From Streptomyces sp. GS7 (GTDB lineage Bacteria; Actinomycetota; Actinomycetes; Streptomycetales; Streptomycetaceae), in NCBI RefSeq assembly GCF_009834125.1, contig NZ_CP047146.1, positions 2,535,501-2,599,500 on the forward strand: a stretch of DNA of 64,000 bases, written 5' to 3'. How positions within the stretch are numbered: position 1 is the stretch's first letter; every line of letters starts with the position of its first letter. Made by a program: the position numbers and the translations under genes. Positions 1-10,670 of this stretch are shown in pieces. A model generated the notes under the pieces. The model was not told where the DNA came from, did not search any database, and saw only the letters and a list, made by a program, of their open reading frames with translations.

Positions 1-1542
<1,542 letters not shown>

Positions 1543-1653
1543 AGTTGCTCGCGTCCACTGTGTGGTTCCCGGGTTGCGAACAGTCGCAATGTCGGTTGAA
1601 CCAGTTTCACTTCTTCAATTAAAAAGTGTGCTTGTTCGCTAGAACCCGAATGG

Positions 1654-1773
1654 GTTTCGGTGGTTATTGCGTTAGGGAAACGCCCGGTTACATTTCGAAC
1701 CCGGAAGCTAAGCCTTTCAGCGCCGATGGTACTGCAGGGGGGACCCTGTGGGAGAGTAGGACGCCGCCGAACA
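1654..1773 (+). rRNA. rrf: 5S ribosomal RNA
   Basis: The gene lies about 110 bases after the 23S end and is co-transcribed with it. It starts with GTTTCGGTGG and ends with GGACGCCGCCGAAC, which pair to form the terminal helix. The internal segments CGAACCCGGAAGCTAAG and GGTACTGCAGGGGG are the usual 5S loop A/B and E regions. Length, about 120 bases, is normal. Ends were placed by comparison with remembered Streptomyces 5S sequences. Confidence 0.96.
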
Positions 1774-1780
1774 ATCTTTC

Positions 1781-1828
1781 AAGGACCCTTGGTCCCAGCG
1801 TTCACGCTGGGACCAAGGGTCCTTTTGC
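1781..1828 (+). terminator. rRNA operon terminator
   Basis: A perfect 20-bp stem (1781-1800 pairs with 1805-1824) with a TTCA loop is followed by a T-rich tail (TTTGCTTT). It sits right after the 5S gene and closes the rRNA operon. The stem has no mismatch, unusually strong even for an rRNA terminator. Confidence 0.93.
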
Positions 1829-1897
1829 TTTGCCGAAGCGCGCCGAAGTGGTCGGTGCGTGAGAATGAATGTAGTGCCGAAGACAGGAGTCACGTCG

Positions 1898-3682
1898 ATG
1901 TCCACCAACTCTTCCGACGATCGTTCGGAGCGCCGGCCGAGGCGTGACGACGGTGACCGTGGTGGTTTCCGGCGTGATGACCGCGGTCCGCGGCGCGACA
2001 GCCGGGACAACCGCGGTGGGGAGCCCGGAGGTTACCGCGGCGGGGACCGCGAGCGCGGTGGGTTCCGCCGCGATGACCGGGGTCCGCGGAGGGATGACGT
2101 GCGGGGCGGTGAGCGTGGTGGTTTCCGGCGGGACGACCGCGGCGACCGCGGCGAGTTCCGTAGGGACGACCGTGGACCGCGTCGCGACGATGAGCGCGGT
2201 GGGTTCCGGCGTGATGACCGGGCGCCGCGGCGTGATGACGAGCGCGGTGGATATCGGGGTGGATTCCGGCGCGACGAGCGGTCGTTCGGCGGTGAGCGAG
2301 GTGGTGAGCGCGGCGGATTCCGGCGTGATGACCGTGGGCCGCGGCGTGATGACGAGCGGGGTGGGTTCCGCAGGGACGATCGTGGGCCGCGTCGGGACGA
2401 TGAGCGGGGCGGGTTCCGTAGGGACGATCGGGCGCCGCGGCGTGATGATGACCGTGGTGGGTTCCGTAGGGACGACCGTGGGCCGCGTCGCGACGATGAC
2501 CGTGGTGGGTACCGTCGGGATGACCGGGGTCCGCGTCGGGATGACGTGCGGGGCGGTGAGCGCGGCGGATTCCGGCGTGATGACCGTGGGCCGCGGCGTG
2601 ATGACGAGCGGGGTGGGTTCCGCAGGGACGATCGTGGGCCGCGTCGGGACGATGAGCGGGGCGGGTTCCGTAGGGACGATCGGGCGCCGAGGCGTGATGA
2701 TGACCGTGGTGGGTTCCGTAGGGACGACCGTGGGCCGCGTCGCGACGATGACCGTGGTGGGTACCGTCGGGATGACCGGGGTCCGCGACGGGATGACGAG
2801 CGCGGTGGGTACCGGGGCGGGTTCCGGCGGGATGAGGAGCGTTCCGGGCGTCGGCCTTATGGGGGCGGCGGGCGCGGGCGTGATGACCGCCGGGACGGGC
2901 GCCGGGACGACCGCAGGGACGAGCGGCGGGACCGGGAGCCGATCAAGCGGCTGCCGATTCCGGACGACGTCACCGGTGAGGAGATCGACAAGGATGTGCG
3001 GCAGGAGCTGCTGAGCCTGCCGAAGACGCTGGCCGGGGATGTCGCCAGGAACCTGGTGATGGTCGCGAAGCTGCTGGACGAGGACCCGGAGAAGGCGTAC
3101 GGGTACTCGCGGGTGGCGCTGCGGCTGGCGTCCCGGGTTGCCGCGGTGCGTGAGGCCGCCGGCTTCGCGGCGTACGCGGTCGGGAAGTACAGCGAGGCGC
3201 TGGCGGAGTTCCGGGCGGCGCGGCGGATGACCGGCAGCGTGGAGCTGTGGCCCGTCATGGCGGACTGCGAGCGCGGGCTCGGGCGGCCGGAGAAGGCGCT
3301 GGCGATGGCCGGTGAGCCGGAGGTGCAGAAGCTGGACCGGGCCGGGCAGGTGGAGATGCGGCTGGTCGCGGCCGGAGCGCGCCGGGACATGGGGCAGGCG
3401 GACGCCGCGGTGGTGACGCTGCAGAGCCCCGAGCTGGCGTCGAGCGCCGTGCACCCGTGGACGGCCCGGCTGCGGTACGCGTATGCGGACGCGCTGCTGG
3501 AGGTAGGGCGCGCGGACGAGGCGCGGGACTGGTTCGCCAGGGCGCTGGAGGCCGATCAGGCCGGCACGACGGATGCCTCGGACCGGCTCGCGGAGCTGGA
3601 CGGGGTGCAGTTCACGGACGTGCTGGAGGAGTCCGAGGAGGAGGGGGAGCCCGGCTCTCCTGAGGAGCCCGGGAAGGGCTGA
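1898..3682 (+). CDS. Arg/Asp/Gly-rich repeat protein with C-terminal TPR-like domain
   Basis: The predicted protein has 594 residues. The ATG at 1898 is preceded by CAGGAG at 1884-1889, so I prefer it to an ATG 39 bases upstream. Residues 10 to about 345 are a low-complexity array of units like [16 protein letters not shown], with variants RAPRR, GGYRR and RGGERGG. The rest (from about 350) is ordinary Streptomyces protein with helix-turn-helix pairs reading as tetratricopeptide-like repeats (for example [31 protein letters not shown]). The tail is acidic. Such RGG-like tails bind RNA or drive condensation in other proteins; whether this one does is inference. It lies 70 bases after the rRNA terminator, alone in its unit. 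The repeat region is mechanistically unstable (see the 252-bp duplication). Function unknown; reality of the gene is well supported by the TPR part. Confidence 0.85.
   Translation: MSTNSSDDRSERRPRRDDGDRGGFRRDDRGPRRDSRDNRGGEPGGYRGGDRERGGFRRDDRGPRRDDVRGGERGGFRRDDRGDRGEFRRDDRGPRRDDERGGFRRDDRAPRRDDERGGYRGGFRRDERSFGGERGGERGGFRRDDRGPRRDDERGGFRRDDRGPRRDDERGGFRRDDRAPRRDDDRGGFRRDDRGPRRDDDRGGYRRDDRGPRRDDVRGGERGGFRRDDRGPRRDDERGGFRRDDRGPRRDDERGGFRRDDRAPRRDDDRGGFRRDDRGPRRDDDRGGYRRDDRGPRRDDERGGYRGGFRRDEERSGRRPYGGGGRGRDDRRDGRRDDRRDERRDREPIKRLPIPDDVTGEEIDKDVRQELLSLPKTLAGDVARNLVMVAKLLDEDPEKAYGYSRVALRLASRVAAVREAAGFAAYAVGKYSEALAEFRAARRMTGSVELWPVMADCERGLGRPEKALAMAGEPEVQKLDRAGQVEMRLVAAGARRDMGQADAAVVTLQSPELASSAVHPWTARLRYAYADALLEVGRADEARDWFARALEADQAGTTDASDRLAELDGVQFTDVLEESEEEGEPGSPEEPGKG
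2303..2806 (+). repeat. 252-bp tandem duplication inside the repeat protein gene
   Basis: Two adjacent copies, 2303-2554 and 2555-2806, are offset by exactly 252 bases (84 codons). Over the first 244 bases they differ at only two positions (2438/2690 c to a, 2536/2788 t to a). The frame is kept, so the protein gains 84 residues, about five repeat units. Smaller, more diverged units flank it on both sides. Confidence 0.95.
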
Positions 3683-3712
3683 CGGACGGCTGGATCCTGG
3701 TGAAGGATGAGG

Positions 3713-3746
3713 AGAAGGGCGGGACCCGTAGGGGTCCCGCCCTTCT
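3713..3746. terminator. bidirectional terminator between repeat protein gene and desD
   Basis: A perfect 15-bp stem (3713-3727 with 3732-3746) and a GTAG loop lie between two convergent genes. It can serve the plus-strand repeat-protein gene and the minus-strand des operon. Confidence 0.85.
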
Positions 3747-3766
3747 GCGTTGGGGTGGGGGTGGTG

Positions 3767-5602
3767 TCAGGGGGCGTAGGGGGCGATGGGGTTGCGGAGG
3801 GTGCCGATGAGCTGGAGGGCGCCGGCGGGGTCCTGGAGGTCGACCATCTGCTGGTTGTCGCGCAGCTGGAGGCGGTTGAGGCAGGACAGGGCGAACTCGG
3901 GGGTGAAGATGTCGTACTGGGCGAACCTGTCGGCGAGGTGGGGGTGTGCCGAGCGGTAGTCGGTGATGCACTCGGCGACGGTGCGCCAGAAGGTGTCCTC
4001 GTCGAGGACGCCGTGGTCGGCGAGGGTGCCGGACAGGAAGCGGAAGAAGCAGTCGAAGACGTCGGTGAAGACGGAGAGGAGCTTCTTGTCCTCGGGGACG
4101 TCGGCGCGGATGCGGGCGACGGCGGGCGGCAGGACCGCGTCGGCGGACATCACGGCGATCTCCTCGGCGATGTCCTTGAAGATCACGCGGGCCACCGCGC
4201 CGTCCTCGATGACGAGGATGGCGTTCTCGCCGTGCGGCATGAAGACCAGGTCGTAGGCGTAGAAGGCGTGCAGGACGGGGGTGAGGTAGCCGTCGAGGTA
4301 GCGGCGGAGCCAGGTGGCGGGGGCGAGGCCGGACTCCTCGATGAGGGCGGCGGCGAAGGAGTTGCCGTCGCGGTCCAGGTGGAGGAGGGACGCCATGGTG
4401 GCCAGCCGCTGGTGCGGTTCGAGGGTGGGGACGGGGCTCTCGCGCCAGAGGGCGGCGAGCATCTTGCGGTAGGGGGAGCCCTTGTCGGTGGCGGCCTCGT
4501 ACTGGCGGTGGTGGTAGCCGATGGCGGCGCGCTCGCGGATGATCGAGAAGCGGGCGGCCTTGAAGGTGTCGTCGGCGTCGATCAGGCGGGCCAGCCAGTC
4601 GTTGATGGCGGGGGTGGCCTCCATGTAGGAGGCGGACAGGCCGCGCATGAAGCCCATGTTGAGGACCGAGAGGGCGGTCTTGACGTAGTGCTTCTCGGGG
4701 CTGGTGGTGTTGAAGAAGGTGCGGATGGACTGCTGGGCCAGGTACTGGTCGTCGCCGGGGCCCAGGCAGACGAGGCGCTGGGTGGCGACCTCGGCGGCGA
4801 AGGTGACGGAGAGCTTGTTCCACCACTGCCAGGGGTGGGTGGGGAAGAGGTAGTAGTCGTCGGGGTCGAGGCCGAGGCCGGTGAGGGTGGCCGTGAAGCG
4901 GTTGCGGGTGGGCTCGGGCAGTTCGTCGCGGAGCAGGGTCTCGTAGTCGAGGCCGGCGCCGGCGGTGAAGGTGGCGTGGTCGCGGTGGGCGGCGAGCCAG
5001 ACGAGCTGGAGGGGGGCGGCGGCTTCGGGGGCGTAGGAGTGGTACTCGTGGATGCCGAAGCCGAGGCGGCCGTTGTTGGCGACGAAGCAGGGGTGGCCCT
5101 CGGTCATCCCGGTCTCGACGGCCTGGAAGCCGGATGCGGCGAGTTCGGCGGCGGTGGGGGCGTCGCCGGCGAGCTTGTAGGCGGTGCCGGAGAGGGTGGA
5201 GCTGATCTCTTCCAGGTAGACCGGGAGGACGGTGGGGGACAGGCCCAGGGAGCCGTGCAGTTCGGTGATGAAGTCCAGGGCGTCCAGGGGGAGTTCGGCG
5301 TCCGTGCCGGAGCGGTGGCGGGTGATGCTGCCGGGGTCGATCTGCCAGTGGTCGAGGGCCTGTCTGCGGGCCGTGAAGCGGTATTCGGTGTGTCCGTCGT
5401 CGCTGCGTACGGCGTAGTGGCCGTCCTGCGGCAGGCGCTGGGGGGTGAGCAGCCGTTCGTGGGCGAACTCGGCGAGGGCCTTGCGGATCAGGGCGCGGTT
5501 GGCGCGGGCCCAGAGGGCGGGGGTGAGGTGGGCGACGGCGTCCTGGGCGGGGGGCTGCGGGGTGCCGTGGGCGGTGGCGGTGGTCTGCGGGGTGGTGGGC
5601 AT
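3767..5602 (-). CDS. desD: desferrioxamine synthetase, IucA/IucC (NIS) family, DesD
   Basis: The 611-residue protein belongs to the NRPS-independent siderophore synthetases. These use ATP to adenylate a carboxylate and condense it with an amine; DesD joins N-hydroxy-N-succinylcadaverine units and cyclises them to desferrioxamine E. Visible family motifs, in order, are SSTLSGTAYK near residue 135, FPTHPWQWW near 255, SIRTFFNTTSPEKHYVK near 295, and MPHGENAILV near 455. The ATG overlaps the desC stop (TAATG) and has GAGGAG 8 bases upstream. It is the last gene of the desABCD order and ends 20 bases from a bidirectional terminator. Length and motifs are normal. Confidence 0.95.
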   Translation of the reverse strand: MPTTPQTTATAHGTPQPPAQDAVAHLTPALWARANRALIRKALAEFAHERLLTPQRLPQDGHYAVRSDDGHTEYRFTARRQALDHWQIDPGSITRHRSGTDAELPLDALDFITELHGSLGLSPTVLPVYLEEISSTLSGTAYKLAGDAPTAAELAASGFQAVETGMTEGHPCFVANNGRLGFGIHEYHSYAPEAAAPLQLVWLAAHRDHATFTAGAGLDYETLLRDELPEPTRNRFTATLTGLGLDPDDYYLFPTHPWQWWNKLSVTFAAEVATQRLVCLGPGDDQYLAQQSIRTFFNTTSPEKHYVKTALSVLNMGFMRGLSASYMEATPAINDWLARLIDADDTFKAARFSIIRERAAIGYHHRQYEAATDKGSPYRKMLAALWRESPVPTLEPHQRLATMASLLHLDRDGNSFAAALIEESGLAPATWLRRYLDGYLTPVLHAFYAYDLVFMPHGENAILVIEDGAVARVIFKDIAEEIAVMSADAVLPPAVARIRADVPEDKKLLSVFTDVFDCFFRFLSGTLADHGVLDEDTFWRTVAECITDYRSAHPHLADRFAQYDIFTPEFALSCLNRLQLRDNQQMVDLQDPAGALQLIGTLRNPIAPYAP

Positions 5603-6177
5603 TAGCAGGCTCCTCGGGTGGCCAGGAACTGGTCGCGGGTGCAGATGCTGAGGTAGGCGTCTTTGGAGGGGAGGGAGAGGGTGCGGACGACCTCGAAGCC
5701 GACGGCCTTGTTGAGGGCGTGTACGGCGGTGTTGCGGGTGTCGGGCTCGACGACGACGCGCCGGGTGTCCGGGTCGGCGAAGAGCATCTCCATGACGGTG
5801 GTGAGGACGGCGAGGGTGAAGCCGTGGACGGGGGTGTCGGTGGGGGCGGTGAGGAAGTGCATCCCGACGTCGCCGGGTTGGGCGGCGTGGATGCCGACCA
5901 GTTCCCGGTGGGCGGGGTCGTAGCGCTCCATGAGGAATGCGGGGGTGCCGTTGTGCAGGCCGAGGAAGGCGTCGTGGTGGGGGTCTGCCGCTATCCGCCG
6001 GAACTCCTTCTCGACGGCGGCCGGATCGCAGTCCTGCATCATCCAGAAGACGGCCTTGGGGTCGGTGACCCAGCGGTGCAGCAGCGGGGTGTCGGCGGCC
6101 GGGACGACGGGGCGGACGGAGAACTCCCCGAGCGCGGGGTCGGTGCGGGTGAAGACGGGCTCGCTGCGCTCGTTCAT
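5602..6177 (-). CDS. desC: siderophore acyl-CoA transferase DesC (GNAT/IucB type)
   Basis: The 191-residue protein is an IucB-like GNAT acyltransferase. In the desferrioxamine pathway it transfers a succinyl or acetyl group from CoA to N-hydroxycadaverine, making the hydroxamate. Readable signatures are [17 protein letters not shown] near the N-terminus, a DVGMHFL strand around residue 105, and the C-terminal [22 protein letters not shown], where the family binds CoA. Its ATG overlaps the desB stop by 4 bases (ATGA), so the two are translationally coupled, and its stop overlaps desD. The start sequence encodes MNERSEP and carries a short gagcg-cagcgag motif seen at two other gene starts here (see findings). 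Confidence 0.93.
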   Translation of the reverse strand: MNERSEPVFTRTDPALGEFSVRPVVPAADTPLLHRWVTDPKAVFWMMQDCDPAAVEKEFRRIAADPHHDAFLGLHNGTPAFLMERYDPAHRELVGIHAAQPGDVGMHFLTAPTDTPVHGFTLAVLTTVMEMLFADPDTRRVVVEPDTRNTAVHALNKAVGFEVVRTLSLPSKDAYLSICTRDQFLATRGAC

Positions 6178-7499
6178 GCGGGAATCTCCGTGGGGTGGTG
6201 CGGGGTGGCGGGGGCGGCGAACTCCTGGAAGGCGATGGCCTTTTCGACCGGGTAGTACTCGCGGCCGAGCAGTTCGCGGATGATGCAGGAGTTGCGGTAC
6301 GCGGCCATGCCGAGGTCCGGGGTGACGAAGCCGTGGGTGTGCAGTTCGGCGTTCTGCACGTAGATGCCGTGGCCGGTGGTGTCGATGCTGTAGTTGCGGG
6401 CGACGTCGTAGCGGCCCTGGGCGTCCCAGGAGATGCGGTCGCGGACGGGGGTGAGGAAGTCCGGTACGCGGTAGCGGTAGCCGGTGGCGAGGATCAGGCC
6501 CTGGGTGTCGAGGGTGAAGTCCCGGCCCTGCTCCTCCTGGCGCAGGCCGAGGGTGTAGGTGCCGGTGGCGGCGTCGTAACGCGCGGTGTCCAGCGCGGTG
6601 TTGGTGAGCAGGCGGGTGGGGACCGGTCCGGCCAGGTTCTTCTGGTAGAGGAGGTCGAAGATGTCGTTGACGAGCGCGGAGTCGATGCCCTTGTAGAGGT
6701 GCTTCTGGGTGGCGTTGAGGTGGTCGCGGGTGGCCGGGGGGAGGGCGTGGAAGTAGTCCACGTACTCCGGTGAGGTCATCTCCAGGGTGAGCTTGGTGTA
6801 TTCGAGGGGGAAGAAGCGGGGGGAGCGGGTGGCCCAGGTCAGGTGGTAGCCGTGGCTGTCGATGTCCTGGAGGAGGTCGAGGTAGATCTCGGCGGCGCTC
6901 TGGCCGCTGCCGATGAGGGTGATGCTCTTCTTGGCCTGGAGGGCGGGCTTGGCGTCCAGGTAGTCGGTGTTGTGCAGCAGGTCGCCGCCCAGGTCGCGGC
7001 AGGCGTCGGGGAGGTGCGGCGGGGTGCCGGTGCCCAGGACGAGCCTGCGGGCGCGGAAGGTGCGGCGTTCGCCCTGGTGGTCGGCGTGGACGACGTAGAG
7101 CTCGGCGGTCTCGTCGTACTCGACGGTGGTGACCTCGTGGGCGAAGCGGATGGTGTCGAGCTTGCCGGCGGCCCAGCGGCAGTAGTCGTTGAACTCGGCG
7201 CGCAGCGGATAGAAGTTCTCGCGGATGTAGAAGGAGTACATCCGGCCCGATTCCTTCAGGTAGTTGAGGAAGGAGAAGGGCGAGGTGGGGTCGGCGAGGG
7301 TGACCAGGTCGGCCATGAAGGGCACCTGGAGGTGGCTGCTGTCGAGCATCATGCCGGGGTGCCAGTCGAAGGCCGGCTTGTTGTCCAGGAACAGGCCGTC
7401 GAGTCCGTCGATCGGCTCGGTCAGGCAGGCGAGGCCGAGGTTGAAGGGGCCGAGGCCGATGCCGACGAAGTCGTAAGGGGCATCGTGAGGGGCGGTCAC
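6174..7499 (-). CDS. desB: cadaverine N-monooxygenase DesB (lysine N6-hydroxylase family)
   Basis: The 441-residue protein is an FAD/NADPH N-hydroxylating monooxygenase (IucD/PvdA/DesB family) expected to hydroxylate cadaverine. The FAD-binding motif GIGLGPFN is at residues 13-20 and the NADPH-binding GSGQSAAE at 197-204. The family C-terminal segment [18 protein letters not shown] is intact. ATG start at 7499; 41 bases separate it from the desA stop. It overlaps desC by 4 bases. Confidence 0.94.
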   Translation of the reverse strand: MTAPHDAPYDFVGIGLGPFNLGLACLTEPIDGLDGLFLDNKPAFDWHPGMMLDSSHLQVPFMADLVTLADPTSPFSFLNYLKESGRMYSFYIRENFYPLRAEFNDYCRWAAGKLDTIRFAHEVTTVEYDETAELYVVHADHQGERRTFRARRLVLGTGTPPHLPDACRDLGGDLLHNTDYLDAKPALQAKKSITLIGSGQSAAEIYLDLLQDIDSHGYHLTWATRSPRFFPLEYTKLTLEMTSPEYVDYFHALPPATRDHLNATQKHLYKGIDSALVNDIFDLLYQKNLAGPVPTRLLTNTALDTARYDAATGTYTLGLRQEEQGRDFTLDTQGLILATGYRYRVPDFLTPVRDRISWDAQGRYDVARNYSIDTTGHGIYVQNAELHTHGFVTPDLGMAAYRNSCIIRELLGREYYPVEKAIAFQEFAAPATPHHPTEIPA

Positions 7500-7540
7500 G
7501 AGGGTCTCCGTGAGGGGTGGTCGGTCGGGGGGGAAGAGGG

Positions 7541-9073
7541 TCAGCGGGCGCTGAGGGCGGGTCGGGGCCGGGCGGCGAGGTAGCGGCCGGCGTGCTCGGC
7601 GATCAGGTCGAGGACGGTGGCGATGTCGTCGAGCGTGGTCTCGGGGTTGAGCAGGGTGAACTTGAGGTGGTGCCGGCCGTCGACCTTGGTGCCGGCGACG
7701 ATCGCGTCACCGGAGGCGAAGAGGGCCTCCCGGGCGTGCAGATTGACCCGGTCGCTCAGTTCGGGGTCCTGGTCGTCGGCGGGGACGTAGCGGAAGACGA
7801 GCGTGCTCAGCTGCGGTTCGACGACGACGTCGAAGCGCGGGTCGTCGTACAGCAGTTTCCAGGCGTCCGCGGCGCGGTCGATGACCTCGTCGAAGAGTTC
7901 GCCGACGGCGTCGGCGCCCATGATGCGCAGGGTGAGCCAGAGCTTGAGGGCGTCGAACCGGCGGGTGGTCTGGAGCGACTTGTCGACCTGGTTGGGGATG
8001 CGCTGCTCGGCCATCCGGCGCGGGTTGAGGTAGTCCGCGTGGTAGGTGACGTGCCGGAGGGTGGCGCGGTCGCGGACCAGGACGGCGCTCGAACTGACGG
8101 GCTGGAAGAAGGACTTGTGGTAGTCGACGGTGACCGAGTCGGCGCGCTCGATGCCGGTGAGCAGCTCGCGGCGGCGGGAGACCAGCAGTCCGCAGCCGTA
8201 CGCGGCGTCGACGTGCATCCAGGCGCCGTGGCGGGCGGCAAGTTCGGCGATCTCGGGGAGCGGGTCGATGGAACCGAAGTCGGTGGTGCCGGCGGTGGCG
8301 ACGACCGCCATGGGTATCAGGCCGTCGCGGCGGCAGCGCTCCAGTTCGGCGGCGAGGGCGGTGGTGCGCATCCGCCGGTGCTCGTCGGTCGGTACGGTGA
8401 TGACGGCTTCCGCGCCGAGGCCCAGCAGGGTGGCGGATTTGCTGATGCTGAAGTGGCCGGCGGCGGAGGCGAGGATGCGCAGCCGGGGGAGGAGGTCGGT
8501 GAGGCGGGTGCCGTCCGGGGTGGTGGCGCGGGCCAGTTCGCGGCGGCAGGTCTCGTCCCGGGCCAGCAGCATCGCCTGGAGGTTGGACTGGCTGCCGCCG
8601 CTGGTGAAGATGCCGTCGGCGGCTTCGCCGAGGCCGATGCGGCGGGCCGTCCAGTCGATCAGCCGGCGTTCGATGAGGGTGCCGCCGGCGCTCTGGTCCC
8701 AGGTGTCCAGGGAGGAGTTGACGGCGGAGAGCACCGCCTCGCCGACGAGGGCGGGGATCACCACGGGGCAGTTGAGGTGCGCGAGGTAGCGCGGGTGGTG
8801 GAAGTAGACGGCGTCGCGGAGGTAGACCTCTTCGAGCTCGTCGAGGGCGGCGGCCGGGTCGTGCAGGGGTGTGTCGAGGTCGACGGCGTCGACCGCGGGG
8901 GTGAGGCCGTCGACGGAGATGCCGGTGAACGGGCGGTCGGTGGCGGCGATCCGGCCGCTGATCCGTGCGACGCCGTCGGTGACCGCGGTGCGGTAGCGGT
9001 CGGCGGTGCCGTTGTTGAGCAGATACGTCCGGCTGTCGGCCGGGTCCTCGGCGGGGTGCGCGAGGAGGCTCAT
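7541..9073 (-). CDS. desA: lysine decarboxylase DesA (PLP-dependent, group II)
   Basis: The 510-residue protein should make cadaverine from lysine, the first step to desferrioxamine. It shows the group II decarboxylase signatures: [12 protein letters not shown] near residue 160, [12 protein letters not shown] near 210, [10 protein letters not shown] (PLP-contacting Asp) near 295, and DYHKSFFQP with the PLP lysine at residue 320. I chose the ATG at 9073 because GGGAGGG lies about 6 bases upstream; the reading frame extends to 9148 without family-like residues. It is the first gene of the operon, 88 bases from an iron box. Confidence 0.93.
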   Translation of the reverse strand: MSLLAHPAEDPADSRTYLLNNGTADRYRTAVTDGVARISGRIAATDRPFTGISVDGLTPAVDAVDLDTPLHDPAAALDELEEVYLRDAVYFHHPRYLAHLNCPVVIPALVGEAVLSAVNSSLDTWDQSAGGTLIERRLIDWTARRIGLGEAADGIFTSGGSQSNLQAMLLARDETCRRELARATTPDGTRLTDLLPRLRILASAAGHFSISKSATLLGLGAEAVITVPTDEHRRMRTTALAAELERCRRDGLIPMAVVATAGTTDFGSIDPLPEIAELAARHGAWMHVDAAYGCGLLVSRRRELLTGIERADSVTVDYHKSFFQPVSSSAVLVRDRATLRHVTYHADYLNPRRMAEQRIPNQVDKSLQTTRRFDALKLWLTLRIMGADAVGELFDEVIDRAADAWKLLYDDPRFDVVVEPQLSTLVFRYVPADDQDPELSDRVNLHAREALFASGDAIVAGTKVDGRHHLKFTLLNPETTLDDIATVLDLIAEHAGRYLAARPRPALSAR

Positions 9074-9143
9074 GAAGTGCCCTCCCTGGTGCGGAGTTGG
9101 CCACGTCCCGTGCAGGGCGGAGGTGTGCACGGGGGCAGGGAGA

Positions 9144-9196
9144 CCCACCCGATGACGTAGTCAGGTAAGCCTAACCTAACCAGGTCATCGGGTGGG
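9144..9196. repeat. perfect 13-bp inverted repeat enclosing the des iron box
   Basis: The arm cccacccgatgac (9144-9156) is the exact reverse complement of 9184-9196. The 27-base loop contains the iron box. The structure lies between the end of the DUF1015 gene and the start of the des operon, so it could act as terminator for the former, as an extended operator, or both. Confidence 0.85.
9161..9179 (-). promoter_or_regulatory. iron box (DtxR/DmdR1-type operator) of desABCD
   Basis: Read on the minus strand the site is TTAGGTTAGGCTTACCTGA, which matches the 19-bp actinobacterial iron-box consensus almost perfectly. It is placed 88 bases before the desA start, where binding of an iron-loaded DtxR-family repressor would block the promoter. 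The regulator itself is not in the window. Confidence 0.93.
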
Positions 9197-9229
9197 TGTC
9201 GGGTGTCCGGGCGGCCCGACCAGGGGTGT

Positions 9230-10495
9230 TCAGCTCGTGGCGTCGTCCAGGGTGCGCAGCACGAGGCCGGTGGCCGGCTTGGGGCCGAAGGACGTCGACT
9301 TCCGCGGCATCGTCACGCCGCACTGGGCGAGTTGACGGACCGTCTCCTCGGACGTGGCGCGCATCAGGACGGCCGTGCCGCCATGCCGGGCGGCCTGCTC
9401 GACGGCGTCCGCGGTGCGGTGCAGATAGCTGATGTCCGAGGGGTGGTCGGGAATCCGCCAGATCTCGTCGAGCAGGACGGAGTGCAGCACGGTCGCGTCC
9501 AGCCGCCGCCACGCCTCGGGCCGGTCGGTGCGGATCGCCCGGTCGAGCAGCCCGGGGTCGGGCCGGTCGAGGAGATGGAAGTCGTCCGGGCCGCCCGAGA
9601 GGACGAAGGCGCTGCCGGCCGTCTCCTCCAGCGCTTTGAGGGCGGCGGGCAGTTCGCCGGGCAGCCGGCGGACCCGGAACGCGCCGGCCACCTCCGCGAG
9701 CGCCTTGGCGAGCGGCAGATGCGGCAGCACGCGGTGGATCGCGCGGACCTGGAGCGGATGGCGGGCGGTGTCGACGAGCAGCACCAGGCCGGACGCCCAG
9801 GGGGACGCGGCGGTGGCGCCGGGCTGCTGCTCGTGGAGCCGCTGGTAGGTCGCCCAGCGGTGGTGGCCGTCGGCGATCAGCGCCTCCTGGTGGGACAGGT
9901 CCTCGTCGACGGCGGACAGGTCGGCGGGGTCGGTGACCGCCCAGAGGCGGTGGGCGAAGCCGTCCTCGGTGGTGGTGGCCAGCAGCGGGGCGCCCCGGAC
10001 CGTGCGCTCGATGACCGCGGTGGCGCCGGTCGCGGTGCCCCGGCCGCGGTACGAGAGCAGCAGCGGCTCGAAGTTGGCGGCCGCGGCGCGCATCAGCGCG
10101 GCCCGGTCCTCGACCACTTCGGGGATCACGTCCTCGTGCGGCAGCACCGGGCCGTCCAGGCGCAGCGCGCCGATCAGCCCGCGCTGGAGGACGTCGCCGC
10201 AGCGCTGCTCGTAGACGTAGAGGGCGGGCTCGGGGTCGCGGGTCAGGACGCCCTCGGCGCGCCAGCGGCGGAGGGTGTCGGCGGCCTGGCGGTGGCGGGT
10301 GGTGGGGTCCGCGGCCTGCGGGAGGATCAGCCGGACGATGTTGTACGGATCGGAGGTTTCCAGCTCACGGACGCCGTCCGGCCGGACCACGACGTCGTAG
10401 GGCGGGGAGGTGACAGCGGTGAGGCTGCTGACCCGGTCCGGGGCATAGCGCAGTCCGCGGAACGGGAGGAGGCGGAGGCCGTCGGTACTGGTCAT
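9230..10495 (-). CDS. DUF1015 family protein
   Basis: The 421-residue protein has the features of the DUF1015 family: N-terminal LRLLPFRGLRYAPD, then SPPYDVV near residue 30, NIVRLILP near 53, the conserved IADGHHRWATY near 210, and a MPRKSTSFGPKPATGLV C-terminus near 395. The ADGHHR segment looks like an active site, but no reaction is established that I know of. ATG start at 10495. It reads toward the des operon and diverges from the HAD phosphatase gene 175 bases away, a pairing I remember from other Streptomyces. Confidence 0.85.
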   Translation of the reverse strand: MTSTDGLRLLPFRGLRYAPDRVSSLTAVTSPPYDVVVRPDGVRELETSDPYNIVRLILPQAADPTTRHRQAADTLRRWRAEGVLTRDPEPALYVYEQRCGDVLQRGLIGALRLDGPVLPHEDVIPEVVEDRAALMRAAAANFEPLLLSYRGRGTATGATAVIERTVRGAPLLATTTEDGFAHRLWAVTDPADLSAVDEDLSHQEALIADGHHRWATYQRLHEQQPGATAASPWASGLVLLVDTARHPLQVRAIHRVLPHLPLAKALAEVAGAFRVRRLPGELPAALKALEETAGSAFVLSGGPDDFHLLDRPDPGLLDRAIRTDRPEAWRRLDATVLHSVLLDEIWRIPDHPSDISYLHRTADAVEQAARHGGTAVLMRATSEETVRQLAQCGVTMPRKSTSFGPKPATGLVLRTLDDATS

Positions 10496-10670
10496 TGAAG
10501 AATGCTATGCCGCTCGGCGGGTGCGGGATGATCGGGGGAGCGGCCCCGAGTGGCCGGAAGACATCGGTAGCCGCGCGGCGGCGGACGGCGGGCCCCAGGA
10601 GCCGGGCCGGCTCTCCACACGGCGCGCCGGAGTCCTTCGTACGGCACGGAGGAGCGAGGAGCAGCAGGGC

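Noticed and set aside
2303-2806. Possible CRISPR array
   Set aside because: The repeats are contiguous and in frame with a coding sequence, without unique spacers; likewise for 52891-53307.
1802-3454. A 550-residue minus-strand frame rich in Pro/Thr/Val ([15 protein letters not shown] repeats)
   Set aside because: It is the complement of the Arg/Asp/Gly repeat gene; its regularity comes from that repeat, and it has no ribosome-binding site.
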